Part shown: piece after piece, positions 44,569 through 54,153 of the stretch
How positions within the stretch are numbered: position 1 is the stretch's first letter
How the letters are laid out: each line of letters begins with the position of its first letter
DNA from: Nitratireductor arenosus
Lineage (GTDB): Bacteria; Pseudomonadota; Alphaproteobacteria; Rhizobiales; Rhizobiaceae
Length of the DNA stretch: 64,000 bases
NCBI RefSeq assembly: GCF_009742725.1
Contig: NZ_WPHG01000003.1
Location: forward strand, 682,001 to 746,000
Reading direction: 5' to 3'
Notes under the pieces: generated by a model
What the model was told of the DNA's origin: nothing
The model's database searches: none
What the model saw: only the letters and a program-made list of their open reading frames with translations
Program-made: the position numbers and the translations under genes

Positions 44569-45855
44569 ATGCGTCTAGGGGGACGGCTCGCCGCCGCCAT
44601 CGAAATCATCGAGGACATCCACACGCGCCATCGGCCTGCCGCCGACGCGTTGAAGGATTGGGGCCTGTCGCATCGCTTCGCCGGCGCCGGCGACCGCGGC
44701 GCGATCGGCAATATCGTCTACGACGCGCTGCGCCGGCGCCGTTCGGCGGCATGGCTGTTCCAATCGGAGGCCTCGCGCGCCCTGGCCCTGGGCGCGCTGC
44801 TGCTTGAATGGGGTCTGGATCTGGCCGACATTGATGCCGCACTGGCCAAGGATGGTTTTTCCCCCCCCGCCCTGTCCGACGAGGAACGGCGGGCGGTGGC
44901 GGAAAACACGCTCGAGCAGGCTCCCGATCCCGTGCGGGCCGACTGCCCCGACTGGTGCGTGCCCCTGATCGAGGACGCGTTCGGTGCCGACTGGGTCGAG
45001 GAGACGGCCGCGCTTGCGTCCCGTCCGCCGCTCGACCTGCGCGTCAACCCGCTGCGCGCAAGCCGCGAGCGCGTGCTGCAAGAGATCGAGCGCAGCGGCG
45101 CGGGGCCGACACGGATCGCCCCGAACGGCATCCGCATCCCGCCGATTCTCGGCAGCGGTCGCCACCCCAACGTCCAGGCCGAGCCCGGCTTCCGCAAGGG
45201 CTGGTTCGAGGTCCAGGACGAAGGCTCGCAACTGACCGCCGAACTGGCCGGCGCCACCACGGCCATGCAAGTGCTCGATTATTGCGCGGGCGCGGGCGGC
45301 AAGACGCTGTCGCTTTCGGCGGCGATGGAAAATGGCGGTCAGCTTTTCGCTTACGACGCCGAAAGGGCGCGGCTAGCCCCGATCTTCGAGCGCCTGCGCC
45401 GCGCCGAATGCCGCAACGTGCAGGCGACCGCGCGCGCGGGCGATCTCGAACCGCTCGCCGGGCGCATGGACCTCGTGGTCGTCGACGCGCCCTGCAGCGG
45501 CTCGGGCACCTGGCGGCGCCGTCCTGATGCGAAGTGGCGCCTGACGGGACGTCAGGTCGAGGTACGCCTGTCCGAGCAGGCCGCCATCCTGCAGCGTGCC
45601 AGCCGGTTCGTTAAGCCTGGCGGTCGTCTCGCCTACATCACCTGCTCGGTCTTTCCCGAGGAGAATCAGGGTCAGGTGCGCAATTTTCTGGAAATGAACG
45701 CGGATTTCGCCGCCGTCAATGCCGCGGCCCTCTGGCGCGACCGCTTCGCCGAGCACGTTGCGCGCAGCCGCGCGACCGATCCGGGCCTGCTTTTGTCGCC
45801 GCGGCTGACCGGCACGGACGGGTTTTTCTTCGCCATGGTGCAAAAGGCGGTCTGA
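44569..45855 (+). CDS. RsmB/NOP family class I SAM-dependent RNA m5C methyltransferase
   Basis: A 428-residue RNA (cytosine-5) methyltransferase. The N-terminal part (about 1-140) is NusB-like helical; the catalytic domain has LDYCAGAGGKTLSLSAAM (SAM site, about 237-254), VVVDAPCSGSGTWRRRPDAK (motif IV with PC dipeptide) and AYITCSVFPEENQGQV (motif VI with the catalytic TCS). It probably modifies 16S rRNA. The ATG at 44569 gives MRLGGRLAAAIEIIEDI, a conserved alphaproteobacterial start; an upstream TTG extension of 30 residues is unlikely. It is monocistronic or followed by the thioesterase 144 bases later. Confidence 0.9.
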   Translation: MRLGGRLAAAIEIIEDIHTRHRPAADALKDWGLSHRFAGAGDRGAIGNIVYDALRRRRSAAWLFQSEASRALALGALLLEWGLDLADIDAALAKDGFSPPALSDEERRAVAENTLEQAPDPVRADCPDWCVPLIEDAFGADWVEETAALASRPPLDLRVNPLRASRERVLQEIERSGAGPTRIAPNGIRIPPILGSGRHPNVQAEPGFRKGWFEVQDEGSQLTAELAGATTAMQVLDYCAGAGGKTLSLSAAMENGGQLFAYDAERARLAPIFERLRRAECRNVQATARAGDLEPLAGRMDLVVVDAPCSGSGTWRRRPDAKWRLTGRQVEVRLSEQAAILQRASRFVKPGGRLAYITCSVFPEENQGQVRNFLEMNADFAAVNAAALWRDRFAEHVARSRATDPGLLLSPRLTGTDGFFFAMVQKAV

Positions 45856-45957
45856 CGGATCGGCTGGCCGCTACCCTGGATTTTTTGCGTCGCAGCATTT
45901 CATCTTTGCAATGCAGCAACGGCTTTGCGACAATAACCAGCCGGCAAACAGTTGAAC

Positions 45958-45984
45958 GGGCGCGACGCGCCCCCGCCGGGGCGC
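45958..45984 (+). other. Overlapping alternative stem-loops in the thioesterase leader
   Basis: Three GC-rich segments can pair in two exclusive ways: GGGCGC (45958-45963) with GCGCCC (45967-45972), or GCGCCCC (45967-45973) with GGGGCGC (45978-45984). The second hairpin ends four bases before the AAGGAG ribosome-binding site of the following gene. This may affect translation start, or be a by-product of high GC. Confidence 0.35.
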
Positions 45985-45999
45985 CCGAAGGAGCAGCAC

Positions 46000-46458
46000 A
46001 TGGCAGCGATGATCGTGCCGGAGGATGGGTTCGAGGAACGGGTGCGCTCCAGTTTCGCGCGCCAGAGGGCGATGACGACGATCGGCGCCGAACTCACCCG
46101 GGTGACGCCGGGCATGGTGGAGATCGAGATGGCCTATAGCGAGGCGCTCACCCAGCAGCACGGTTTCCTGCATGCCGGGGTGATCTCGGCGGCTCTCGAT
46201 TCGGCCTGCGGCTACGCGGCCTATTCGCTGATGCCGGCCGACGCTGCAGTGCTGACTATCGAGTTCAAGGTCAATCTGCTCGCGCCGGGAAAGGGCGAGC
46301 GTTTCCTGTTTCGCGGCTCTGTCACCAAGCCCGGCCGCACCATTATCGTGGCCGACGGGCAGGCCTATGCGTTCGGCGACGGTGGCGAGGCCAAGCTGGT
46401 CGCCACCATGACCGGCACCATGATGACGGTGCAGGGCAGAGAGGATCTCGCCGGCTGA
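46000..46458 (+). CDS. PaaI family hotdog-fold thioesterase
   Basis: A 152-residue single hotdog domain. The motif QQHGFLHAGVISAALDSACG (about 47-66), with the HGxxHxG pattern followed by an Asp on the central helix, marks the PaaI/YbdB thioesterase group, which hydrolyse acyl- or aryl-CoA esters. FKVNLLAPGKGERFLFRGSV follows as the usual strand. The ATG at 46000 is preceded by AAGGAG. It lies between the rRNA methyltransferase and guaA, with 123 bases to guaA. Substrate unknown. Confidence 0.88.
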   Translation: MAAMIVPEDGFEERVRSSFARQRAMTTIGAELTRVTPGMVEIEMAYSEALTQQHGFLHAGVISAALDSACGYAAYSLMPADAAVLTIEFKVNLLAPGKGERFLFRGSVTKPGRTIIVADGQAYAFGDGGEAKLVATMTGTMMTVQGREDLAG

Positions 46459-46581
46459 CGCCGTGCGCCGCCGCGCCGACCGAGACGGCCGACCGGAACC
46501 ACGCACCGATTTCTGTGAGCGCAGGACAGCCATGCCGTGTCGGCCATTGCGTGGTTGGGCGATTCGGCATAGTTCCCTGTC

Positions 46582-48144
<1,563 letters not shown>

Positions 48145-48711
48145 TTTAGACCCATCCGAACGCCGCCGATTTTACGCTGCGGCACGATGTAAGTCACTGA
48201 AATAGTTAAAAAACTAGGCCGCTTATCGCCATCTATCGCGAGGCAAGCTTGGTGATAGACGGTATGGCCGACAGCATGGCGACTCTTATAGCATCGGCAG
48301 ATGCATATTCCGTCACCGCTTAGAGAGTTTGTGACGGTATTTTATTGACCTTTTTTCATTGACAATAGTGAAGAAATATCCGTCCAGAGAGGCCGTCTTG
48401 GCCTGACGGTATATTTGGCGGCTCTCTCATGTTTTTTGAGCGAATGCGCAGGGTCAAAATGCTGACTCACGCGGGCATCGAAGCCGGGAAACCAAAGGAC
48501 AAATCACAAAAGGTCGCTGACTGTGACGGTATGGACGTCATGGTTAGGGGCACGCTGGCCCCCTAATAACTCGTTCGACTTGCGATGAGCGGGTCCGGCT
48601 TCCCGGCGCCGAGCATCCGACGAAGTTCGCAATCCCATATCGCGCGCTTCGGCGAAAACGATTGTCGCGATGGGCAAAGTTTTTTGATCCTTCCTCGGCT
48701 TAGGAGGATCC
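48145..48711. other. 567-base AT-richer spacer between guaA and the hydantoin/urocanase operon
   Basis: No convincing gene. The first ~300 bases are clearly richer in A/T than anything around. It holds four GACGGTAT copies (separate entry), a hairpin at 48307-48340 (ATTCCGTCAC against GTGACGGTAT, nine of ten matched), a nested stem at 48376-48414 (inner AGGCC-N5-GGCCT inside CCGTC/GACGG) and a TTAGGGG/CCCCTAA stem at 48544-48566. A 45-codon ATG frame (48429-48566) lacks a ribosome-binding site and is unlikely. The final ~60 bases carry the leader and the GGAGGA site of the next gene. Confidence 0.6.
48258..48532. repeat. Four-copy GACGGTAT motif array with inverted partners
   Basis: GACGGTAT occurs at 48258-48265, 48333-48340, 48405-48412 and 48525-48532; three of these are TGACGGTAT, and the first and last extend to GACGGTATGG. 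Two are paired with imperfect inverted copies just upstream (ATTCCGTC at 48307-48314 and ATATCCGTC at 48376-48384). An eight-base word recurring four times in 275 bases in one orientation is far above chance. It could be a regulator binding array, a small-RNA structure, or debris of a mobile element. Confidence 0.65.
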
Positions 48712-50091
48712 ATGAGCGACTACGATCTGATTATCACCGGACAAGTGGTGGACGCGGTCCGCGTCCGCGAAAACGGCTATGTGGCAATCCGTGGCGGGCT
48801 GGTGGAGCGCATCGGCGAGTGCCCGCCGCCGGCCGCGCGCGCGCGCCAGGATTTCGGCGACGCCTTCGTGCTGCCGGGCGCCATCGACGCGCAGGTTCAT
48901 TCACGTTCGCAGCGCGGCCAGGAGGATTTCGTCTGGTCGACGCGCGCGGCGGCGGCCGGCGGCGTGACGACCATCGTCGACATGCCTTATGACGACGGCG
49001 TTTTGATCTGCACCGGCGAGCGGCTTGCGACCAAGGCGCGCGAGGCCGGCGAGCAGGCGCGCGTCGACTTCGCGCTCTACGGCACGGTGCATCCCGATGA
49101 CGGCCCGCGCCACATCGCCGAGATGGTCGCCGCCGGCGCGGCCGCCTTCAAATTCTCCACCTTCGGCACGCATCCGCAGCGTTTCCCGCGCATTGCGCCG
49201 CATATGCTGCAGGCCTGCTTCGCCGAAATCGCCCGGCATGGGCTCGCCGCCGGCGCACACAACGAAAGCGACGAGTTGGTTCGCGCCGCCGAGGCCGAGG
49301 TCGCCCGCTCCGGCATCACCGACTATCGCGCCCACGGCCTGGCGCGACCGGCTCTGGCCGAGGCGCTGGCCACCGCCGAGGTCTACGAGATCGGCGCGGC
49401 GACCGGCTGTTCGGCCCATATCGTGCATTGCTCGATCGGGCGCGGCTACGAATTGTGCCAGGACCATCGTGCGCGCGGTCACGACGCCACCATCGAAGCC
49501 TGCATCCACTATCTCGTGCTCGATGAGGAAAACGACGTCGCCCGGCTTGCCGGCAAAGCCAAGATCAACCCGCCGATCCGTCCGCGGGCCGAGGTCGAGG
49601 CGTTGTGGCGTCACCTGGCGGCGGGCCACGTTACCGTGGTGTCGACCGATCACGTGAGCTGGTCGAAGGATCGCAAGGCCGATCCGGTCATGCTCAACAA
49701 CGCCTCGGGCGTGCCGGGGTTGGAAGTGCTCTACGCGCTGCTTCTCGACGGGCTTCTGAAGCGGGGGTTGAGCCCGGTTTGGGCGGCGCGGCTGTTGGCG
49801 GCCAATCCGGCGCGGCTGTTCCGTATCGGCCACCGCAAGGGCGCGCTGGAACCGGGCCGCGACGCCGACATCGTCGTCATGGCGCGCGATCCGCGTCGTT
49901 ACGACGCCGGCGCCAGCGGCAACAATTTTGTCGGCTGGAGCCCCTATCAGGACATGGCGCTCGACTACAGGCCGGTCGCTACCTTCCAGCGCGGCGAAAT
50001 GGTCTTCGACGGCACGCGCGTTCTGGCCGAGCCCGGTGCGGGCCGGTTCGTCACCCCGGCGCGTGCGCTTGCGGAGAATGGCGGACAATGA
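48712..50091 (+). CDS. Dihydropyrimidinase/hydantoinase-like amidohydrolase with altered metal site
   Basis: A 459-residue cyclic amidohydrolase of the dihydropyrimidinase/allantoinase group. Expected binuclear-site residues are in register: Lys147 (AAFKFSTFG), His183 (GAHNES), His239 (HIVHCS) and Asp313 (STDHVSW). The first metal His-x-His motif, however, reads DAQVHSRSQ: Gln61 replaces the first His, with His63 kept. In the presumed pathway it would open a hydantoin ring to an N-carbamoyl amino acid for the next gene product. It has a near-perfect Shine-Dalgarno (AGGAGGA) and is first in a chain of genes joined by short overlaps. Allantoinase-like action is an alternative. Confidence 0.85.
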   Translation: MSDYDLIITGQVVDAVRVRENGYVAIRGGLVERIGECPPPAARARQDFGDAFVLPGAIDAQVHSRSQRGQEDFVWSTRAAAAGGVTTIVDMPYDDGVLICTGERLATKAREAGEQARVDFALYGTVHPDDGPRHIAEMVAAGAAAFKFSTFGTHPQRFPRIAPHMLQACFAEIARHGLAAGAHNESDELVRAAEAEVARSGITDYRAHGLARPALAEALATAEVYEIGAATGCSAHIVHCSIGRGYELCQDHRARGHDATIEACIHYLVLDEENDVARLAGKAKINPPIRPRAEVEALWRHLAAGHVTVVSTDHVSWSKDRKADPVMLNNASGVPGLEVLYALLLDGLLKRGLSPVWAARLLAANPARLFRIGHRKGALEPGRDADIVVMARDPRRYDAGASGNNFVGWSPYQDMALDYRPVATFQRGEMVFDGTRVLAEPGAGRFVTPARALAENGGQ

Positions 50092-51383
50092 CGGCGCGAT
50101 GCACGAACCTGCCGGTCGATGGCGGCCGGCTGTGGGCCGACCTGATGGCGCTGGGCACGATCACCGAACCGGACAAGCCCTATACGCGCCGTTCCTTCTC
50201 GCCGCTGTTTCTGGAAGGGCGCGACTGGCTGGCCAAGCGCTTCGCCGCCGCAGGCCTGTCGGTACGCATCGATACTGGCGGCAACCTGATCGGCCGCATG
50301 GAAGGCGCACGCGCCGATGCCGGCACGATCATGATCGGCTCGCATTCCGATACGGTGCCGTCCGGCGGGCGGTTCGACGGCGTGGCCGGCGTGGTCGTGG
50401 CGCTTGAGATCGCCCGCTCGCTGCGCGAGGCCGGCCGGCGGCTTAATTGCGCGATCGAGGTCGTCGACTTCCTGGCCGAGGAGCCGAGCGAATTCGGCCT
50501 GTCCTGCGTCGGCAGCCGTGCTTTGACCGGCCGGCTGACGGACGACCAGCTCGCCTATCGCGATCCGGCCGGCGAGCGGCTCGATCAGGCGATCGCCCGC
50601 GTCGGCGGCGATCCGGCCCGACTCGCCGCCGCGCGGCGCGACGACATTGTCGGCTTTTTCGAGTTGCATATCGAGCAGGGCATCGTGCTGGAGCAGCAGG
50701 GCATCGACCTTGGCATCGTCACCGCGATCGCCGGTATCGCCCGCGTCGAGATCGTGTTCGACGGCCGTGCCGACCATGCCGGCACCACGCCGATGGACCT
50801 GCGCCGCGATGCCGGGCTGGCAGCGGCGATCACATCGGCCTTTGTCGCCTCGACGGCACGCGAGGCCGCCGCCGGTGGCAACGGCCACTTCGTCGCCACC
50901 ACGGGCGTGTTCGAGCAGTTTCCGAACGCGGCCAATGTCGTTCCCGGCAAGGCGCGCCTCGTCGTCGATATCCGGGCCGAGGACCATGCCGTCACCGAGC
51001 GCTTCCTCGCAGCACTCGACGCGCGCAGCGGCGAGATCGCGCGTGAGTGCGGCGTCGAGCGCGCCCGCTTTGCGCTGTTGTCTGACACCGATCCGGCCCC
51101 CTGCGACACCGCGCTGCAGGCGCTCTTGTCGCAAAGTGCCGACGCACTCGGCTATTTGTCCCTGCCGATGGCGTCGGGCGCCGGCCACGACGCGGCCTTC
51201 ATGTCGCATATCGCGCCGAGCGCCATGGTGTTCGTCCCGTGCCGCGACGGGCGCAGCCACGCGCCCGAGGAATGGGGCGAACCGGATGCGATCGCCGCTG
51301 GCGCGGCGGTCATCCACGACGCGGTGCTGCGTCTGGACGAACGACACAACAAGACCGAATCCGAAGGGAGCCACGCCAGATGA
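50088..51383 (+). CDS. M20 family N-carbamoyl-L-amino-acid hydrolase/allantoate amidohydrolase-like
   Basis: A 431-residue zinc hydrolase. Metal ligands match the family: His86 and Asp88-type motif GSHSDTVPSGGRFDG with Asp97, Glu131-Glu132 in DFLAEEPSEFG, His in FFELHIEQG and His in SGAGHDAAFMSHIAP near the end. Enzymes of this group hydrolyse N-carbamoyl amino acids, ureidopropionate or allantoate, releasing CO2 and ammonia. Coupled by ATGA overlap to the hydantoinase-like gene, it is the natural next step. Dimerisation domain at about 210-325 (RVEIVFDGRADHAGTTPMDL). A longer in-frame upstream stretch is part of the preceding gene in another frame. Confidence 0.92.
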   Translation: MTARCTNLPVDGGRLWADLMALGTITEPDKPYTRRSFSPLFLEGRDWLAKRFAAAGLSVRIDTGGNLIGRMEGARADAGTIMIGSHSDTVPSGGRFDGVAGVVVALEIARSLREAGRRLNCAIEVVDFLAEEPSEFGLSCVGSRALTGRLTDDQLAYRDPAGERLDQAIARVGGDPARLAAARRDDIVGFFELHIEQGIVLEQQGIDLGIVTAIAGIARVEIVFDGRADHAGTTPMDLRRDAGLAAAITSAFVASTAREAAAGGNGHFVATTGVFEQFPNAANVVPGKARLVVDIRAEDHAVTERFLAALDARSGEIARECGVERARFALLSDTDPAPCDTALQALLSQSADALGYLSLPMASGAGHDAAFMSHIAPSAMVFVPCRDGRSHAPEEWGEPDAIAAGAAVIHDAVLRLDERHNKTESEGSHAR

Positions 51384-52468
51384 CACGAATTCTACGGGCC
51401 CACGATATCGAGGCTGCCGTCAAGGGCGGCGCGGTCTACGCCGCCGGCGGTGGCGGCTGGGCCGATCACGGACGCATGCTGGGAACGGCCGCCGTCAATG
51501 CCGGCGAGCCGGAACTGGTGTCGATGGACGACGTTCCCGACGACGCCTGGATCGCCACCGCCGCCGCGATCGGCGCACCGGCTGGCACGACGGAATGGCA
51601 GATGCTGGGTGTCGATTACGTCAAGGCCGTCCGGCTGGTGGAGGAAGAGCTCGGCGCGCCGATCTATGGGCTCATCATCGGCCAGAACGGCAAGTCGAGC
51701 ACGCTCAACGCCTGGCTGCCCTCGGCGATCCTCGGCACCAAGGTGATCGACGCCGTCGGCGATATCCGCGCCCATCCGACCGGCGACATGGGCTCGATCG
51801 GCCTGGCCAATTCGCCCGAGCCGATGATCCAGTCGGCGGTGGGCGGCAACAGGTCCAAGAACGCCTATATCGAACTCGTCGTGCGCGGCGCGACCGCCAA
51901 GGTGTCGCCGATCCTGCGCACCGCCTCCGACATGTCGGGCGGTTTCATTGCCTCGTGCCGCAATCCGGTGCCGGCCGCCTATGTTCGCGAGCACGCCGCG
52001 CTTGGCGGCATTTCTATGGCGCTGGCGCTGGGCGAGGCGATCATCGCGGCCGAGCCGCGTGGCGGCACTGCGGTGATCGACGCCATCTGCAAGCAGACCA
52101 AGGGCGAGATCATCGGCCAGGGCAAGGTCGTTGCCAAGGACGTCGTCTACACCAACGAGGCCTTCGATGTCGGCACGATCCAGGTCGGCAGCGGCAAGGG
52201 CGCCTGCGTGCTGCACGTCATGAACGAATACATGGCCGTCGACGATGGCGAGGCAAAGCGCATCGCCGGTTATCCCGACGTCATCACCACGCTGAATACA
52301 AACGGCGTGCCGATGAGCGTCGGCGAGGTTGTCGAGGGCATGGAGCTTCTGGTGCTGCGCGTGCCCAAGACCGTGATCCCGCTGTCCTCCAGCGTCACCG
52401 ATCCGGCGGTCTATCCGTCCGTCGAGGCGACGCTTGGCATCAATCTGACAGACTACGCGCTGGGCTAG
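51380..52468 (+). CDS. DUF917 / S-methyl-thiohydantoin desulfurase-like protein
   Basis: A 362-residue DUF917-type protein; the family was renamed after S-methyl thiohydantoin desulfurase. The N-terminus DIEAAVKGGAVYAAGGGGWA (about 8-27) with the Gly-rich turn, then EPELVSMDDVPDDAWIATAA, RAHPTGDMGSIGLANSP (about 128-144) and the C-terminal VLRVPKTVIPLSSSVTDPAV are characteristic. Such enzymes replace sulfur at C2 of a (methyl)thiohydantoin, giving a hydantoin. ATGA overlap with the M20 gene and 14 bases before the urocanase homologue put it exactly between hydration and ring opening. A related role on another hydantoin derivative is possible. Confidence 0.8.
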   Translation: MTRILRAHDIEAAVKGGAVYAAGGGGWADHGRMLGTAAVNAGEPELVSMDDVPDDAWIATAAAIGAPAGTTEWQMLGVDYVKAVRLVEEELGAPIYGLIIGQNGKSSTLNAWLPSAILGTKVIDAVGDIRAHPTGDMGSIGLANSPEPMIQSAVGGNRSKNAYIELVVRGATAKVSPILRTASDMSGGFIASCRNPVPAAYVREHAALGGISMALALGEAIIAAEPRGGTAVIDAICKQTKGEIIGQGKVVAKDVVYTNEAFDVGTIQVGSGKGACVLHVMNEYMAVDDGEAKRIAGYPDVITTLNTNGVPMSVGEVVEGMELLVLRVPKTVIPLSSSVTDPAVYPSVEATLGINLTDYALG

Positions 52469-52482
52469 GTAGGGAAACCGTC

Positions 52483-54153
52483 ATGCATCGAGATTTTACC
52501 GTGACGAGCGGCACGACGCTGCGTTGCAAGGGCTGGCGCCAGGAAGGGCTTCTGCGCCTTCTGGAAAACGTGCTTGCCGTCGGCGAGGACCCCGACAATC
52601 TGATCGTCTACGCCGCACTCGGCCGTGCTGCGCGCGACTGGCCCTCGCATGACAGGATCGTCGAGACGTTGAAAACGATCGAGGACGGCGAGACGCTGAT
52701 CGTCCAATCGGGCAAGCCGATCGGCGTGGTTCGCACCCACCCCAAGGCCCCCGTCGTGCTGATGGCCAATTGCAATATGGTCGGCCAGTGGGCGAAGGCG
52801 GAGAATTTTTATCGCTGGCAGGACGACAACCTGATCTGCTGGGGCGGGCTGACGGCCGGAGACTGGCAATATATCGGCTCGCAGGGCGTCATTCAGGGCA
52901 CTTACGAGATCTTCATGCGCATCGCCGAGCAGAATTTCGGCGACAATCTGGCAGGGCGTTTCGTGCTGACGGCCGGGCTCGGCGGCATGGGCGGCGCCCA
53001 GCCGCTCGCCGGCGTGATGGCCAGGGCCGCGATCCTGTGCGTGGAAATCGATCCCAAGCGCATCGAAAAACGCATCGAGGTCGGCTATCTCGACAAGCAG
53101 GCCGAAACGCTCGACGAGGCGCTGGCGCTGATCGAAGAAGCCCGTGCCAACAAGGAACCCCTCTCGGTCGGCTTGTGCGCCAACGCCGCCGACATCTTCG
53201 AGCAGATCCGCCAGCGCGGCATCGTGCCCGACATCGTCACCGACCAGACCTCCGCCCACGACCTGATCTACGGCTATGTGCCGGCGGACTACGACCTGGA
53301 GACAGTGCGCCGCATGCGCCGCGAAGCGCCGGACGAACTGATGGCCGCCTCGACCCGCTCGATCGTGCGCCATGTCGGTGCGATGCTGGCCTTCCAGAAG
53401 GCCGGCGCGGTGGTGTTCGACAACGGCAATCTGATCCGGACCCAAGCCAAGGAAGGCAGCGTGGACAACGCGTTCGACATCCCGATCTTCACAGAGGCCT
53501 TCCTGCGGCCGCTGTTTGCCCGAGCCATCGGACCATTCCGCTGGATCGCCCTGTCGAACGATCCCGACGACATTCGCAAGATCGACGACTGGCTGCTGGA
53601 CGAGTTCAAGGACGATGCCGGCGTCACCCGCTGGATCGAACTGGCGCGCAAGCACGTGCCGGTCGAGGGCATGCCGGCGCGCATCGCCTGGCTCGGCCAC
53701 GGCGACCGCACCAAGCTCGGCCTTGCCGTCAACCGCATGGTGCGCGACGGCGTGTTGGCGGGGCCGGTGGCGTTCACCCGCGACCACCTCGACGCCGGCG
53801 CCATGGCGCATCCCAACATCATGACCGAGAACATGCGCGACGGCTCCGACGCGATCGCGGATTGGCCGCTGCTCAACGCGCTGGTCAACTGCGCCTCGCA
53901 GGCCGATCTGGTCGCGATCCATTCCGGCGGTGGCGGCTATTCGGGCTATATGACAAGCTCGGGCGTGACCCTGGTCGCCGATGGCTCGGCCGCGGCGGAC
54001 GAACGGCTGGAGATGACCCTGACCAACGACACCACCACCGGCGTGATGCGTTATGCCGATGCGGGTTACGAGGAGTCCTTCGACGAGATCGCCCGCAAGG
54101 ACATCCGGCATTTCCGGCTCGACACGACCGGCAAGGGCGGGTCCGGGGCATGA
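52483..54153 (+). CDS. Urocanase family hydratase (thiourocanate-hydratase-like), catalytic Cys replaced
   Basis: A 556-residue urocanase homologue, the normal family length. Tightly bound NAD+ motifs are kept: WQYIGSQGVIQGTYE (about 128-142), TAGLGGMGGAQPLAG (about 163-177) and TDQTSAHDLIYGY (about 253-265), as well as MRDGSDAIADWPLLNAL. But the segment ARICWLG of urocanases, holding the catalytic Cys (410 in Pseudomonas putida), reads ARIAWLG with Ala402, and the substrate-pocket HHGGGVGMGFSQH region reads HSGGGGYSGYMTS (about 480-492). It thus probably hydrates an imidazole-acrylate other than urocanate, for example a thio- or S-methylthio-urocanate. Next comes UbiD (ATGA overlap). Confidence 0.9.
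   Translation: MHRDFTVTSGTTLRCKGWRQEGLLRLLENVLAVGEDPDNLIVYAALGRAARDWPSHDRIVETLKTIEDGETLIVQSGKPIGVVRTHPKAPVVLMANCNMVGQWAKAENFYRWQDDNLICWGGLTAGDWQYIGSQGVIQGTYEIFMRIAEQNFGDNLAGRFVLTAGLGGMGGAQPLAGVMARAAILCVEIDPKRIEKRIEVGYLDKQAETLDEALALIEEARANKEPLSVGLCANAADIFEQIRQRGIVPDIVTDQTSAHDLIYGYVPADYDLETVRRMRREAPDELMAASTRSIVRHVGAMLAFQKAGAVVFDNGNLIRTQAKEGSVDNAFDIPIFTEAFLRPLFARAIGPFRWIALSNDPDDIRKIDDWLLDEFKDDAGVTRWIELARKHVPVEGMPARIAWLGHGDRTKLGLAVNRMVRDGVLAGPVAFTRDHLDAGAMAHPNIMTENMRDGSDAIADWPLLNALVNCASQADLVAIHSGGGGYSGYMTSSGVTLVADGSAAADERLEMTLTNDTTTGVMRYADAGYEESFDEIARKDIRHFRLDTTGKGGSGA

Noticed and set aside
48504-48713. A 69-codon leftward frame across the spacer before the hydantoinase-like gene
   Set aside because: It overlaps the operon leader, has no similarity I recognise and no clear ribosome-binding site.
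50647-54153. A 1168-codon open frame covering the M20, DUF917 and urocanase genes
   Set aside because: Only its last 556 codons are homologous (urocanase). The earlier part is a shadow of two real genes in other frames, common at this GC content.
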